Shown here piece by piece: positions 25,591 through 35,066 of a stretch of DNA of 64,000 nucleotides. Source of the DNA: JADLHS01 sp049840435 (GTDB lineage: Bacteria; Verrucomicrobiota; Verrucomicrobiia; Limisphaerales; JADLHS01); the NCBI GenBank assembly GCA_049840435.1, contig JASGKY010000013.1, forward strand, positions 62,001-126,000, written 5' to 3'. Within the stretch, counting starts at the first letter, position 1; every line of letters starts with the position of its first letter. The notes beneath the pieces are model-generated. The model did not search any database, was not told the origin of the DNA, and worked only from the letters and a program-made list of their open reading frames with translations. The translations under genes were made by a program, and so were the position numbers.

Positions 25591-26925
25591 TTATAATCCC
25601 AGTTTTTTGAACCGGTTGTTCACTTCCTTGAAATGGAAGTCGAGCGAGCAGAGCGCTTCGAGTTCGCCTTTCTTGAAGTGTTTCGCGACTTCGGGATCAG
25701 CTTTGAGTTGCTCGACGAAGTTAGCGTCATCGCGGCCGGCGTGTTTGACTTCCCAAGTTTTCATCGCGGCGTCCTGGCAGAGTTTGTAGGCGGCTTCGCG
25801 GGTGAGACCTTTCTTGATGAGCGCGAGCAGCACGGTCTGGCTGTTCCACATGCCGAGCGAAAGGCCGAGGTTCTTTTTCATGTTCGCGGGATAGACGACG
25901 ATGCCGTCCATCATCCGCGTGAGCAGGCCGAACATGTAATCGAGGAGCGTGCAACTGTCCGGGAAAATGATGCGCTCGACGCTGCTGTGGCTGATGTCGC
26001 GTTCGTGCCAGAGGGCGACGTTTTCCAGCGACGCCATTGCGTTGCCGCGCAACACACGCGCGAGGCCGGTGAGGCGTTCCCACGTGATAGGGTTGCGCTT
26101 GTGCGGCATGGCGCTGCTGCCTTTCTGGCCTTTGGTGAACGGCTCTTCGGCTTCGAGTACTTCGGTGCGTTGCAGATGCCGGAACTCTACCGCCCAGCGT
26201 TCGATGCTCGCGCCGACGAGCGCCATCGCGAGTTGAAACTCGGCGTGGATGTCGCGTTGCACGACTTGCGTGGCGATGGGCGCGGGTTGAATGCCCAGCT
26301 TCTTGCAGACGTAAGCCTCGACGCGCGGTGACAGATGCGCGCTCGTGCCCACTGCGCCGGAAATCTTCCCGACGGCCACGACATCGCGGACAGCTTCGAG
26401 GCGACGGAGGGCGCGGGTGAATTCATCGTGCATCAACGCGAGTTTGAGGCCGAAGGTCGTGGGTTCGCCGTGGATGCCGTGGCTGCGACCCATGCACGGC
26501 GTGAACTTGTGTTCCTTCGCGCGGCGCGCGATGACGGGCAGCACCGTTTTGACGTCAGCGATAAGGATGTCCGCGCTTTGCATCATCTGCACGGCGTAGC
26601 AGGTATCGCCCACGTCGCTGCTCGTGAGGCCGAAATGAAACCAGCGGCTGGCCTGATCGTTGATGGCCTCGGCGACGGCGGTGGTGAAGCCGATGACGTC
26701 GTGGTTGAGAACTTTCTCGAGTTCGCGTTGACGGGCGACGAGGCCGGGCAGGTCGGCGAACCATTTATCGCAACCAGCTTTGATCTTCTTGAAATCCTTG
26801 GCGGGCACGACGCCTTCCTTCACCAACGCTTCGCTGGCGAGGAGTTCGATCTGCAACCAGATCTTGAGTTTGTTTTCGTCGGTCCAGATGGCCCGCATCT
26901 CGGGCCGCGAATAACGCGTAATCAT
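25591..26925 (-). CDS. purB: Adenylosuccinate lyase
   Basis: A 444-residue enzyme of the fumarase/aspartase superfamily that splits SAICAR and adenylosuccinate in purine synthesis. Signature regions are FGLTSSDVGDT (contains the catalytic region near the N-terminal half), MGRSHGIHGEPTTFG (catalytic histidine) and GSSAMPHKRNP (mobile catalytic loop). Length and order fit the bacterial family. The gene ends with NNRFKKLGL; three degenerate copies of this 3' end lie downstream at 20.4, 19.1-19.2 and 14.7 kb in the same orientation. No other purine genes are adjacent. Confidence 0.95.
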   Translation of the reverse strand: MITRYSRPEMRAIWTDENKLKIWLQIELLASEALVKEGVVPAKDFKKIKAGCDKWFADLPGLVARQRELEKVLNHDVIGFTTAVAEAINDQASRWFHFGLTSSDVGDTCYAVQMMQSADILIADVKTVLPVIARRAKEHKFTPCMGRSHGIHGEPTTFGLKLALMHDEFTRALRRLEAVRDVVAVGKISGAVGTSAHLSPRVEAYVCKKLGIQPAPIATQVVQRDIHAEFQLAMALVGASIERWAVEFRHLQRTEVLEAEEPFTKGQKGSSAMPHKRNPITWERLTGLARVLRGNAMASLENVALWHERDISHSSVERIIFPDSCTLLDYMFGLLTRMMDGIVVYPANMKKNLGLSLGMWNSQTVLLALIKKGLTREAAYKLCQDAAMKTWEVKHAGRDDANFVEQLKADPEVAKHFKKGELEALCSLDFHFKEVNNRFKKLGL

Positions 26926-26973
26926 GCGCGACGAGTTTAATCGGAAATGTGGTGGGGGAAAAAGGAGGAAGTA

Positions 26974-27090
26974 TTAACCACGGATGAACACAGATGGACA
27001 CGGATTAAGACAGTGACACGAATTGCACCAATTAGCACGAATGGGACGCCGGCTACAAATTAGTGATAATTCGTGGAATTCGTGTCGTAA
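26974..27090. repeat. Dispersed palindromic repeat (GACACGAAT type)
   Basis: GACACGAATTGCACCAAT (27015-27032) continues to TTAGCACGAAT and is matched by the inverted ATTCGTGGAATTCGTGTC (27069-27086). A leading block TTAACCACGGATGAACACAG with repeated GGACACGGATT motif precedes it from 26974. A second member of the family lies at 62475-62572. It fills the space between purB and the HNH gene; no gene is visible here. Confidence 0.7.
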
Positions 27091-27132
27091 TTTATAGTTG
27101 GTAATCGGGTTCATTTTGTTTTCATAGCCGCC

Positions 27133-27762
27133 ATGCGATTCAAGGCGGGCAAGAAGGCCAAGCTATTCCTCACAATCTTGACGGCGCTGTTGGCGCTGGG
27201 TTGGTGGTTCATCCGGCAAACGCCGGAATTCGTCATCGCCGACCTGGCGAATCCGACGGAGTTGCGGGCATTGGGCGAGCGCGGGGCGAATTCGCGATTG
27301 AACGAGATCGTCTTCCAATTGCACGAGGCGGAACGGAATGGTCGGAATCTCACCAATGTGCTGGGCGTCGCGTTGTGGTCGGTTTATCGGAATGAAGCGC
27401 AGCGGGATTTGGTGCAGGGAAGTTTGCTGCGTAATCTTGCCATTGCGCAGCGGCTGGGATTGCTGGCTGGCGAGCATCAAAATCTGGAGCAACTGCACCG
27501 TGGCCGTTCGCCGACCATTACGACCGGGCCTTACGCGGGCGAAAAGACGGAGGTGGATCACATCGTGCCGCGCAGTCTCGCGCCGGAAACGGATAATGAA
27601 TTGGGAAATCTCGAACTCATGCCCGCGAGTTTGAACCGGAAGAAATCCAATCACGTGAGTTCACGGCAGATCACGCACGCGGAGTTGTTGTTCAAGGCGG
27701 GATTGTTGACGGCGGAATCTTTGGAGCGGGTGCGGGCGCAGGTTCGTACGGGAGACAATTAG
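27133..27762 (+). CDS. Exported or membrane-anchored HNH endonuclease
   Basis: A 209-residue protein with an N-terminal membrane segment (LFLTILTALLALGWWF, residues 11-26) and a C-terminal HNH domain: VDHIVPRSL (D142, H143), then NELGNLELM and LNRKKSN, giving the D-H...N...N/H metal-finger order. The middle part is helical. HNH proteins cut DNA; the N-terminal helix predicts that this one works in or beyond the periplasm, which fits nutrient DNA degradation or competition rather than restriction. Its stop codon overlaps the stop of the convergent response-regulator gene. Confidence 0.75.
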   Translation: MRFKAGKKAKLFLTILTALLALGWWFIRQTPEFVIADLANPTELRALGERGANSRLNEIVFQLHEAERNGRNLTNVLGVALWSVYRNEAQRDLVQGSLLRNLAIAQRLGLLAGEHQNLEQLHRGRSPTITTGPYAGEKTEVDHIVPRSLAPETDNELGNLELMPASLNRKKSNHVSSRQITHAELLFKAGLLTAESLERVRAQVRTGDN

Positions 27763-28415
27763 AGTGAGGCGATGCCTTCGCGCAGGGCGTAGCGGGTGAG
27801 TTCGGCGGCGCTGTTGCAATTCAGCTTGTGCATCAGACGGGAGCGGTAGGTTTCCACGGACTTGGCAGTGACTTGCAGGGTCTCGGCGATTTCCTTGTTG
27901 CGCTTGCCTTCGGCGACCAAGCGGAGGAGCTGGCGTTCGCGTTCGGACAGGGCGGGTTTTTCCTCTGGCGGTTGGTGGGTCAAAGTTTGGGCATAGTCTT
28001 GCGCGACGAGTCCGGAAATCTCCGGGCTGAGATGGATGCGATGATCCATCACTTCACGGAGGGCGCGGACGACTTCCTCTGGTGGATCGTTCTTGGTGAG
28101 GTAGCCAGAGACGCCGGCTTGCAGCGCCTTTTTGATGGTGGTCAATTCGATGTCACCGGACAGGATGATGACTTTGAGGTGAGGAAATTCGGTGTGAAGT
28201 TGGGCGGAAATTTCGACGCCGTTTTCGCCGGGCAGATGGACGTCCATGATGACGACGTCAGGCTGCACGGTACGGACTTGTTCTACAGCGGAACAGCTTT
28301 CACCGGCTTCTCCGACGACGCACAGCCCTGGTTGTTGCTGCAATAATGTCCGCAAGCCTTCGCGCAGCAGCCGGTGATCGTCCACGAGCAAGATTTTGAT
28401 TTCGGGCGCGGTCAT
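27759..28415 (-). CDS. NarL/FixJ-type response regulator
   Basis: A 218-residue two-domain regulator: receiver domain with DD at 12-13, phosphorylatable D58 (VVIMDVHLPG) and conserved lysine in YLTKND, then a LuxR-type HTH (LSERERQLLRLVAEGKRNKE). It starts nine bases after the stop of the large PAS-domain hybrid kinase, so the kinase is its probable partner. It should bind DNA as a dimer after phosphorylation; the regulated genes are not evident. Confidence 0.95.
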   Translation of the reverse strand: MTAPEIKILLVDDHRLLREGLRTLLQQQPGLCVVGEAGESCSAVEQVRTVQPDVVIMDVHLPGENGVEISAQLHTEFPHLKVIILSGDIELTTIKKALQAGVSGYLTKNDPPEEVVRALREVMDHRIHLSPEISGLVAQDYAQTLTHQPPEEKPALSERERQLLRLVAEGKRNKEIAETLQVTAKSVETYRSRLMHKLNCNSAAELTRYALREGIASL

Positions 28416-28424
28416 GGCGGGAAT

Positions 28425-30968
28425 TCAAGCGGGATGATCGAGTTGGAGGCGGACGGTGTCCGCGAGTTTTTTGGTGGCTAGCGGTTTGGATAGGTAGGTG
28501 ACGCCGGGTTTCTGGGGCACGCCAGCTTGGACAATTTCGGCGCTGTAACCACTGCAGATAATGGCACGGAGACCGGGGCGGAGTTGCTGCAAGCGATCCG
28601 TCAATTCCAGCCCGGTCATACCTTCGGGCAGGATCATGTCGGTGAGCAACAGATCAATCTGGCCATCGTGCGCACGCCATTGTGTGAGCGCCTGGTGGCC
28701 GGTGTCGGCTTCCAGAACGCGATAGCCGAGCACGCGGAGAAACTGGCCGGTGGTCTGGCGGACATTGACGTCGTCTTCTACCAACAGAATCGTTTCGCGC
28801 CCGCGTCGGAGGGTGGTGGTTTCGGCTTCGGGAGCGAAGGCGATGGTCGGCTCGGTGAGGGCCGGGAGATAAACCCGGAAAGTGGTGCCGTGGCTGATGC
28901 GGCTGTCCACCTCCACCCAACCTTTGTGTTGAGCCACGATGCCGTGGACGGTGGCGAGCCCCAAGCCTGTGCCCTTGCCGGGTTCTTTGGTGGTGAAGAA
29001 CGGTTCGAAGATGCGTTTGATGATGGCGGTATCCATGCCGCAGCCATTGTCGGTGACGGACAAACAGACGAAGTGTCCGGTGCGACGTTCGAGGTCGGGC
29101 GTCTGATGCGGTTCTGCGAAATGGATCATGGCGGTGCGGATCAGGATACGTCCACCGGTGGGCAGGGCATCGCGGGCGTTGACGACCAGGTTCATCACCA
29201 CTTGTTCCACCATGCCGGTGTCCGCTTTGACCAAGGGCAGGCCGGCCTGGCTCTCGGCGCGGAGATCAATCTGTTCGCCGATCAGGCGGCGCAGCATTTT
29301 CAGCAGGTTGGTGACAACGTAATTCAGGTCCAGCGGCTTGACTTCAAGCGCAGAACGGCGACTGAACATGAGCAGCTGCCGCGTCAGGTTTACAGCGCGC
29401 TGAGTTTCGGCTTCAAGTTCCTTGAGCGTCTGGCGGGTTTCGGCATCCAGCGATGGATTCATCTGGAGCAGGCCGAGATGAATCATGGTGGCGGCGAGGA
29501 TATTGTTGAAATCATGCGCGACGCCGCCGGCGAGCTGACCGACAGCTTCAAGTTTTTGGGCCTGACGTAACTGCGCCTCAAGTTGGCGGTGTTCGGTCAT
29601 GTCGCGCATGAACACCAGCGAACTAGGTTGTTCTTGATAAACGAAAGGTGCGGCGGAAACGATGACCGGGATGGTCTGGCCATCGGGGCGCAGGAGGATG
29701 TGCTGATTGTCACTAGCACCTTCGTGATGGTGATCAAGGCGACTCATCAGGTGCGAGATGCGTGCCTGGGAGTCGGGGTGAAAACACGCCAGCACGGGTT
29801 TGCCAAGCAAGTCCTGCGTCGTGGCCACCCCGAATAATTTGACGGCGGTGGTATTGAGGTAGGCGAAATTTTTCCCGGTCCGGATGTAGATGGCTTCGGG
29901 GGCGATTTCGACCAGCCCGCGGAAGCGTTCTTCGCTGGCTTGAAGTTCACGCTCAGCCTGCTTGCGTTGTGAAATGTTGCGGCAGACACAGAAGACCAGT
30001 TTGGCGTCTTCGATGACCGCGCCATTGATGCTGATCTCCACGTCGTAAAACGAACCATCCTTGCGGCGATGGCGGGTTTCAAAATGCCAGCCAGCGGCAT
30101 CGGTGGTGTTGATGATCTCCAGAATCTGCGCGCGGGTCAGGTGCGAGTCCCAGTCCCAAGCGTGCAGTTCCCGGAGTTCCGCCATGGTGTAACCGAGCAT
30201 TTCGGCGAACCGTTGATTGGCCTCCTGCACGCGTCCGTCTTTGTTCAAAACCATGATGCCATCATGGGATTGCTCTACCAGAATCCGGCGGCGCACCGCT
30301 TCGGCGGCGCGGGCAGCTTCGGCCTGACGATGTTCGGTGATGTCGGTGTGGGTACCGATGGCGCGCAGTGGTTTTCCGTCGGGAGTGCGGGTGATGACTT
30401 TGCCGCGATCCAGCACCCATTTGTAACTGCCGTCCTTGCAACGCAGCCGGTACTCGCAGGTGTAGAGCGGGGTTTTGCCTTCCAGGTGCTGGTGCAGCTT
30501 TGCCTGCACGCCGGGGAGGTCTTGGGAATGCACGCGGCTGCTCCAGGCGTTCAGGTCCACGCCGAATTCATCCGGTTCGTAGCCGAGCATCGCCTTGTAA
30601 TTGCGGCTGAAAAAAATCTGATTCGTCTGCGTGTTCCAATCCCACACGCCGTGGTCGGCGCCATCGAGCGCGAATTGCCAGCGTTGCTCGCTGTCCTGAA
30701 GCTGACGATGCGCGTGGGCCAACTGGCGGAAATAGCGGTTAAGTGTCCACCACAAGAGCGTCGCGGTGAAGGCGACAAAGAACCAGCCTTTGTAGATGTT
30801 GATCCGCACTTCGGCTTCACGATCAGAAATCAAGCTATGCACCAACTGATCCGAGCAGATGATCCAGAGGGCGCTGATGAGGGCGTAGCCCAAGGCAATT
30901 TTGAGGGCCGCAGCCCGGGCTGGCTGGGGCGATGTGCCTGAGGCAATAGGATTGGGCGTGCTAGCCAT
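28425..30968 (-). CDS. Multi-PAS hybrid sensor histidine kinase with C-terminal receiver
   Basis: About 847 residues from ATG 30968; a GTG at 31019 is a less likely start. Order: two membrane helices in the first 80 residues (around ALGYALISALWIICSD and GWFFVAFTATLLWWTL), three PAS/PAC modules (about 95-215, 225-340, 345-460), a histidine-kinase core with the HDFNN variant of the phospho-acceptor site (H485), an ATPase domain with VTDNGCGMD and GKGTGLGLATV, and a receiver domain ending the protein (LLVEDD, LLLTDMILPEG). The HDFNN class with a C-terminal receiver is frequent in soil bacteria. Coupled to the NarL-type regulator downstream. Confidence 0.93.
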   Translation of the reverse strand: MASTPNPIASGTSPQPARAAALKIALGYALISALWIICSDQLVHSLISDREAEVRINIYKGWFFVAFTATLLWWTLNRYFRQLAHAHRQLQDSEQRWQFALDGADHGVWDWNTQTNQIFFSRNYKAMLGYEPDEFGVDLNAWSSRVHSQDLPGVQAKLHQHLEGKTPLYTCEYRLRCKDGSYKWVLDRGKVITRTPDGKPLRAIGTHTDITEHRQAEAARAAEAVRRRILVEQSHDGIMVLNKDGRVQEANQRFAEMLGYTMAELRELHAWDWDSHLTRAQILEIINTTDAAGWHFETRHRRKDGSFYDVEISINGAVIEDAKLVFCVCRNISQRKQAERELQASEERFRGLVEIAPEAIYIRTGKNFAYLNTTAVKLFGVATTQDLLGKPVLACFHPDSQARISHLMSRLDHHHEGASDNQHILLRPDGQTIPVIVSAAPFVYQEQPSSLVFMRDMTEHRQLEAQLRQAQKLEAVGQLAGGVAHDFNNILAATMIHLGLLQMNPSLDAETRQTLKELEAETQRAVNLTRQLLMFSRRSALEVKPLDLNYVVTNLLKMLRRLIGEQIDLRAESQAGLPLVKADTGMVEQVVMNLVVNARDALPTGGRILIRTAMIHFAEPHQTPDLERRTGHFVCLSVTDNGCGMDTAIIKRIFEPFFTTKEPGKGTGLGLATVHGIVAQHKGWVEVDSRISHGTTFRVYLPALTEPTIAFAPEAETTTLRRGRETILLVEDDVNVRQTTGQFLRVLGYRVLEADTGHQALTQWRAHDGQIDLLLTDMILPEGMTGLELTDRLQQLRPGLRAIICSGYSAEIVQAGVPQKPGVTYLSKPLATKKLADTVRLQLDHPA

Positions 30969-31174
30969 AGTTGTTCCCGCAAGACCGGAGCCCCGGCCAG
31001 CCTGTGCTGGGTCGCGCACGCGATGAAGGATACGTCTGATTCACCGCGGCCTGGCGTCAAGCGCAGGTCGTCGGCTTCGTGTTGCTAAGATAATATCCAT
31101 TCATTTAAGAGACCCTACTGGACTTGTCACGCCTGAACCCCGTTAGAGCAAAAAATGAGAGGGCAAAGTTAAAA

Positions 31175-31200
31175 GACGCCAGCCCCGGAGGGCTGGCGTC
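31175..31200 (-). terminator. Intrinsic terminator of the MCP transcript
   Basis: Perfect 11-base stem GACGCCAGCCC / GGGCTGGCGTC with a four-base loop. On the minus strand it is followed by TTTT, as expected for termination just after the MCP gene that ends at 31221. The rest of 31020-31174 shows no gene. Confidence 0.8.
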
Positions 31201-31220
31201 GCTGGATCTTATGCTCACCA

Positions 31221-33248
31221 TCAAAAGTCGTTGAAGCCGGTCTTTGCCTCGCTGCCGCTTCGACGTCCGGAGGCAGCCGGAGTCGGAACGGGCACGGCAG
31301 ACGCAGCCTTTGAGGTGGCTTTCGGACCGTCGGCGCTGGCGACGAACATGGCTTGGTCCAAACGATCCAGTGGTTCCGGCGCAAACCGGGCGGAACTGGT
31401 TTTGGCCGGCTGGCGCGGGGCATTGACCGGGGCTTGGCGACCTTGCCCATCGACCAGACGGAGCAACTCATTGACGGATTCCTTCATGGCATCGGCTTGC
31501 GCGTTGAGTTCCTCGGCGGCAGCGGCGCTTTCCTCGGCGCTGGCCGCATTGGTCTGCGTCACTTTATCCATCTGTGTGACGGCGAGGTTGATCTGGTCGA
31601 TGCCTTGCGTTTGTTCGGTGGAAGCCCCAGCGACTTCCGCTGCGAGGTCATCCAACTCCCGGGCGCGGGCCAGAATGTCGTTCAGGGCGGTGGCAACTTT
31701 CGCGCTGATGGCTACACCTTGAGTGGTGTTAACTATGGCTCCTTCGATCTTGCTGGCGGTTTCCTTTGCGGCTTGAGCGCTGCGTTGCGCGAGACTGCGG
31801 ACTTCATCGGCGACGACGGCGAAGCCCATGCCAGCTTCTCCGGCGCGCGCGGCCTCCACAGCGGCGTTCAGCGCGAGGATGTTGGTTTGGAAGGCGATTT
31901 CATCAATCGTCTTGATGATCTTGGCGACGTCATCGCTGCTGACTTTGATGGCATCCATGGCCTTGGACATATCCTGCGTGTCCCGGCTACCTTGCTCAGC
32001 GGCCTGACGGGCGGCTTTGGCGACATTGGTAGCGCGCTGCGCATTCTCGGAATTGCGCTTGGTCATCGAGGCCATTTCTTCGAGGGAGGAACTGGTTTCT
32101 TCGAGCGAGGCGGCTTGCTCGCTCGCGCCACCGGCCAACGACTGGCTCGCGGCGGAAACCTGGGTGGCGGCGGAGGCGGTTTGCGCGGCTCCGGCAGACA
32201 ATTGTTCGGCAACGCGACGGATCGGCTTCGTGATGGAGCGCGTGATGAACCAAGAACAGGAGACGCCGACGAGGAAAGCAATGCTTAGACCGACAATCAT
32301 GGTCAACGCCGCCGCCGCGAGAGAGGTGGCGGCAGTGTTCGAGGTTTTGGTGGAAGCTTCCATGCTGGATTTGGAAGTAGTGCGGGCTTCGGTCAGCACG
32401 CCTTCACCAGTTTGATTGCGCAACTTGGCGAGTTCCTCACGCGCCAACCAGTTCTTAAGAAAACTGGTCATGGCAGTTTCGTAGCCTTTGGCTGCAGTGC
32501 GGCAGAGTTCGATCTGTTTGAGATTCACTTCCAACCGGGTGATGGCTTTAAGGGCGTCGAGCTTCTGATAAACGGCGGCAAAATTTTGCGTCACTTTTTG
32601 GAACAAGGCCGGATCGCGCGTGGCCTGTGCCTTGAAGTTGCCGACGCGAATGGCGTTGCCGAGATCAATGATTTCATTGGCGACCGCGATTTTTTGCACG
32701 CGATCTTGAATGGCGGCGGCGTCCAGGCTGTTGCTGTTGGCCAGAACCTCCCTCAATTTAGCGTCCTGAACAGCAAGGTAGTCGTAGCATGCCTTCATAT
32801 ATTCCTGGGCATCGACGTTCATCCGGTCGCGGTCTTGATCCAGGGCGGTGATGATCTTGATCGTCTGCGTCACCAGTTGCTGATAGTCGGCGGTTTTGGC
32901 GGTGGCGCGGTTAACGGCTTCCGACAGGAAACCGAGTTGTTCGCTTCGGGTCCGGTTGGCGAGTTGCTTGGTGCTGTCGAGATGGGATTTCAACTCTCCA
33001 AGATTCACTTGGGCGCGGGCGAGGAAATTGGTGTCTTCGGACAGGGCGTAGCCGCGCATTTCGTACATGGTGCTCAAGGATTCGCGCTCCACCTCGTTCG
33101 CAGCGGTGGCGGCGGGCATGAATTCATCCGCGAGAGCGCGGGCGTTGTGTTTGACGGCGGTCATCTTAACGATTGCCAGGCTGCCGAGCGCGAGGGCGAT
33201 GATGATGAGGGCGGCGAAGCCCAAAGTAATTTTTGTCGCGAGTTTCAT
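31221..33248 (-). CDS. Methyl-accepting chemotaxis protein
   Basis: A 675-residue receptor. One membrane helix at residues 8-28, a long helical sensor domain (four-helix-bundle type, about 30-305), a second helix near ALTMIVGLSIAFLVGVSCSWF, and the cytoplasmic signalling rod with its invariant tip EIAFQTNILALNAAVEAARA and ADEVRSLAQRS. The HAMP segment is short or degenerate. The C-terminal 70 residues are Pro/Ala-rich and probably a flexible tether. Transcribed directly after cheW, separated by 47 bases; no cheA is present in the window, so the array partners must be elsewhere. Confidence 0.95.
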   Translation of the reverse strand: MKLATKITLGFAALIIIALALGSLAIVKMTAVKHNARALADEFMPAATAANEVERESLSTMYEMRGYALSEDTNFLARAQVNLGELKSHLDSTKQLANRTRSEQLGFLSEAVNRATAKTADYQQLVTQTIKIITALDQDRDRMNVDAQEYMKACYDYLAVQDAKLREVLANSNSLDAAAIQDRVQKIAVANEIIDLGNAIRVGNFKAQATRDPALFQKVTQNFAAVYQKLDALKAITRLEVNLKQIELCRTAAKGYETAMTSFLKNWLAREELAKLRNQTGEGVLTEARTTSKSSMEASTKTSNTAATSLAAAALTMIVGLSIAFLVGVSCSWFITRSITKPIRRVAEQLSAGAAQTASAATQVSAASQSLAGGASEQAASLEETSSSLEEMASMTKRNSENAQRATNVAKAARQAAEQGSRDTQDMSKAMDAIKVSSDDVAKIIKTIDEIAFQTNILALNAAVEAARAGEAGMGFAVVADEVRSLAQRSAQAAKETASKIEGAIVNTTQGVAISAKVATALNDILARARELDDLAAEVAGASTEQTQGIDQINLAVTQMDKVTQTNAASAEESAAAAEELNAQADAMKESVNELLRLVDGQGRQAPVNAPRQPAKTSSARFAPEPLDRLDQAMFVASADGPKATSKAASAVPVPTPAASGRRSGSEAKTGFNDF

Positions 33249-33295
33249 GATGTCAGTTGTGGTTGGTTGTGCTGGTAAAGAAGAAAGAGCCTTGG

Positions 33296-33826
33296 TTATT
33301 GCGCGGGCGTTTGTGTGGCTGTGAGCGCCAGTTGCGCGGCGGTCGCTGAGCCGATGGCTTGATCAATGTCGAGCAACGCCTTGACCACGCCTTTGACCTT
33401 AGCCATGCCCAGCAGATAATGGGCGGCATCGCAATCGCCGAAATGAGGCGTCGGCTCGATGTCGCTGGCGGCGAGTTGCGCGACTTCTTCCACGCCGTCT
33501 ACCACCAGCCCGGTGGCCACCGAACGTCCGGGGCCGGCGGCGACTTGCACGACGACGATGCAGGTCTGTTCGTAGTTTTGGTGGGCGGGCAATCCGAACC
33601 GGCGGCGCAGATCGAGCACGGGAATGATCCGGTTGCGCAGATTGATGACGCCGCAGACATGCTCGGGCATTTTGGGGATGGCGCGGATGGTGGTGAGCCG
33701 GATGATTTCGCGGACCTTCAGCACCGGGATGCCGAAGGAGTCGCCAGCAAGTTGAAAGGTGAGATATTTCCCCGCGAGTTGACCTACTGAGCGGGTCGGA
33801 GTTTCAGTTGCCAACGCCTCGTTCAT
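33296..33826 (-). CDS. cheW: Chemotaxis coupling protein CheW
   Basis: A 176-residue CheW-fold protein that links receptors to the CheA kinase. KYLTFQLAGDSFGIPVLKV and VCGVINLRNRIIPVLDLR are the typical sequences, and GLVVDGVEEV follows. ATG 33826 is preferred; the frame is open to 33985, but residues before MNEALATETP lack CheW features. It is first in a two-gene unit with the MCP. The 268 bases between it and the EamA gene show nothing I can name. Confidence 0.92.
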   Translation of the reverse strand: MNEALATETPTRSVGQLAGKYLTFQLAGDSFGIPVLKVREIIRLTTIRAIPKMPEHVCGVINLRNRIIPVLDLRRRFGLPAHQNYEQTCIVVVQVAAGPGRSVATGLVVDGVEEVAQLAASDIEPTPHFGDCDAAHYLLGMAKVKGVVKALLDIDQAIGSATAAQLALTATQTPAQ

Positions 33827-34094
33827 AATTCCATTTGCCTTTTGCTGCCCCGCTGGAACCGGTGACGGAGGTGGTTTGCCTCGACTCGCCCCGACCACGA
33901 CGTGGACTGTGAAGAAAATATCGGGCCGCAGCGAAGCGTCCTTAATCGCCATAAAACCCGACACGAAAACGGCGCGAAACATCAAGTAGCTTGATTTTTT
34001 CGGCGGGGAGAATCAGTCCGCTTAAGGCGAGCATTACGCTGATTAAATCAACGGTGCTAAGGAGGCGTTTAGCGCGACGGGTGGGGTGGGAAAA

Positions 34095-35060
34095 TTATTT
34101 TCTCTGCAACAAAATATTCGCCGCCGTAACCAATCCGCCGCCGAGTAGCAGGCGCGCGGTGAGGCTTTCGTTCGGGTATTGGATGCCCGTCCAAACGGAG
34201 ATGAGGCCGGGGAGGAACAAAGCCAGCACGCTCGTGATGACGGGTTCAACGCAATAGATGAGACCGGCTTCGGTGGCGGTGACGTCGCGTTGCCAGCGGT
34301 TCATGAAGAGATAGCCGCCCAGCGTGCAGACGATGACGAGCGCGGCGAGATAGCTCCACGCGGCGGGCGAGGCGAAGGCGTTGAAGACAGCGGTTGTGTC
34401 CGGAGCAGTGAGGCAGACGCCGGGTACGCAGAACAACGCCATGAATACGAACATCACGACTGAGAAGCGAAGGGAGTCGTTGGCGGAGTAGCGCGGGCGT
34501 TCGAGCATGAGGATTTGGCCGCCAAATAACACCGAGCCGATGAGCGTTTCGGTTTCGCCCCGACCGAGCTTGAAGGTTTTGAAATCGAGATCGGCGAGAA
34601 TGGCCAACCCTACCAGCACGAGCACAAGGCTGACGATGATTTTGGGTTTGGGCAAATGCCGATGCACGAGCGCGACCCACACGGGAATGAACGCGACATA
34701 AAGTTGCGTGAGAAAGGCGGACGTGGACGCTGCGGTGTAGGACAGGCCGTCCATCTGGAATAAAATCCCGCCGATACCGAACACCGCGAGCCAAAAGCCT
34801 TGTTCGAGTTCGAGTTTGGTCAGCTTCGCCAGACTGCGATTCAGGAACAGCGCCAGCAATACTCCCGCTATCCCGAAGCGATACATCGCGCCGCCCATCG
34901 CGAAGAACCAACTGCCCGCTTCTGGCACGAGGCGTTGTTGCTCCAGCGCAAGCGCCTTGACGATGGGAAAGCTGGCCGCCCAAAAAAATGTCGCCGCCAG
35001 CAGCATGGTGATGGCCTTGCGATGGCGGGGCGTGCCCGTAGTGGAAGCATGATGACTCAC
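34095..35060 (-). CDS. EamA/DMT superfamily transporter
   Basis: A 321-residue protein with ten hydrophobic helices in two EamA halves; WAASFPIVKAL in the first helix and GLIYCVEPVITSVLALFLPG near the end are typical of the drug/metabolite exporter superfamily. It probably exports a small metabolite across the inner membrane. It starts six bases after the stop of the Agl23-type gene, so it is likely the third gene of that operon. Substrate cannot be inferred. Confidence 0.88.
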   Translation of the reverse strand: MSHHASTTGTPRHRKAITMLLAATFFWAASFPIVKALALEQQRLVPEAGSWFFAMGGAMYRFGIAGVLLALFLNRSLAKLTKLELEQGFWLAVFGIGGILFQMDGLSYTAASTSAFLTQLYVAFIPVWVALVHRHLPKPKIIVSLVLVLVGLAILADLDFKTFKLGRGETETLIGSVLFGGQILMLERPRYSANDSLRFSVVMFVFMALFCVPGVCLTAPDTTAVFNAFASPAAWSYLAALVIVCTLGGYLFMNRWQRDVTATEAGLIYCVEPVITSVLALFLPGLISVWTGIQYPNESLTARLLLGGGLVTAANILLQRK

Positions 35061-35066
35061 GACGCG

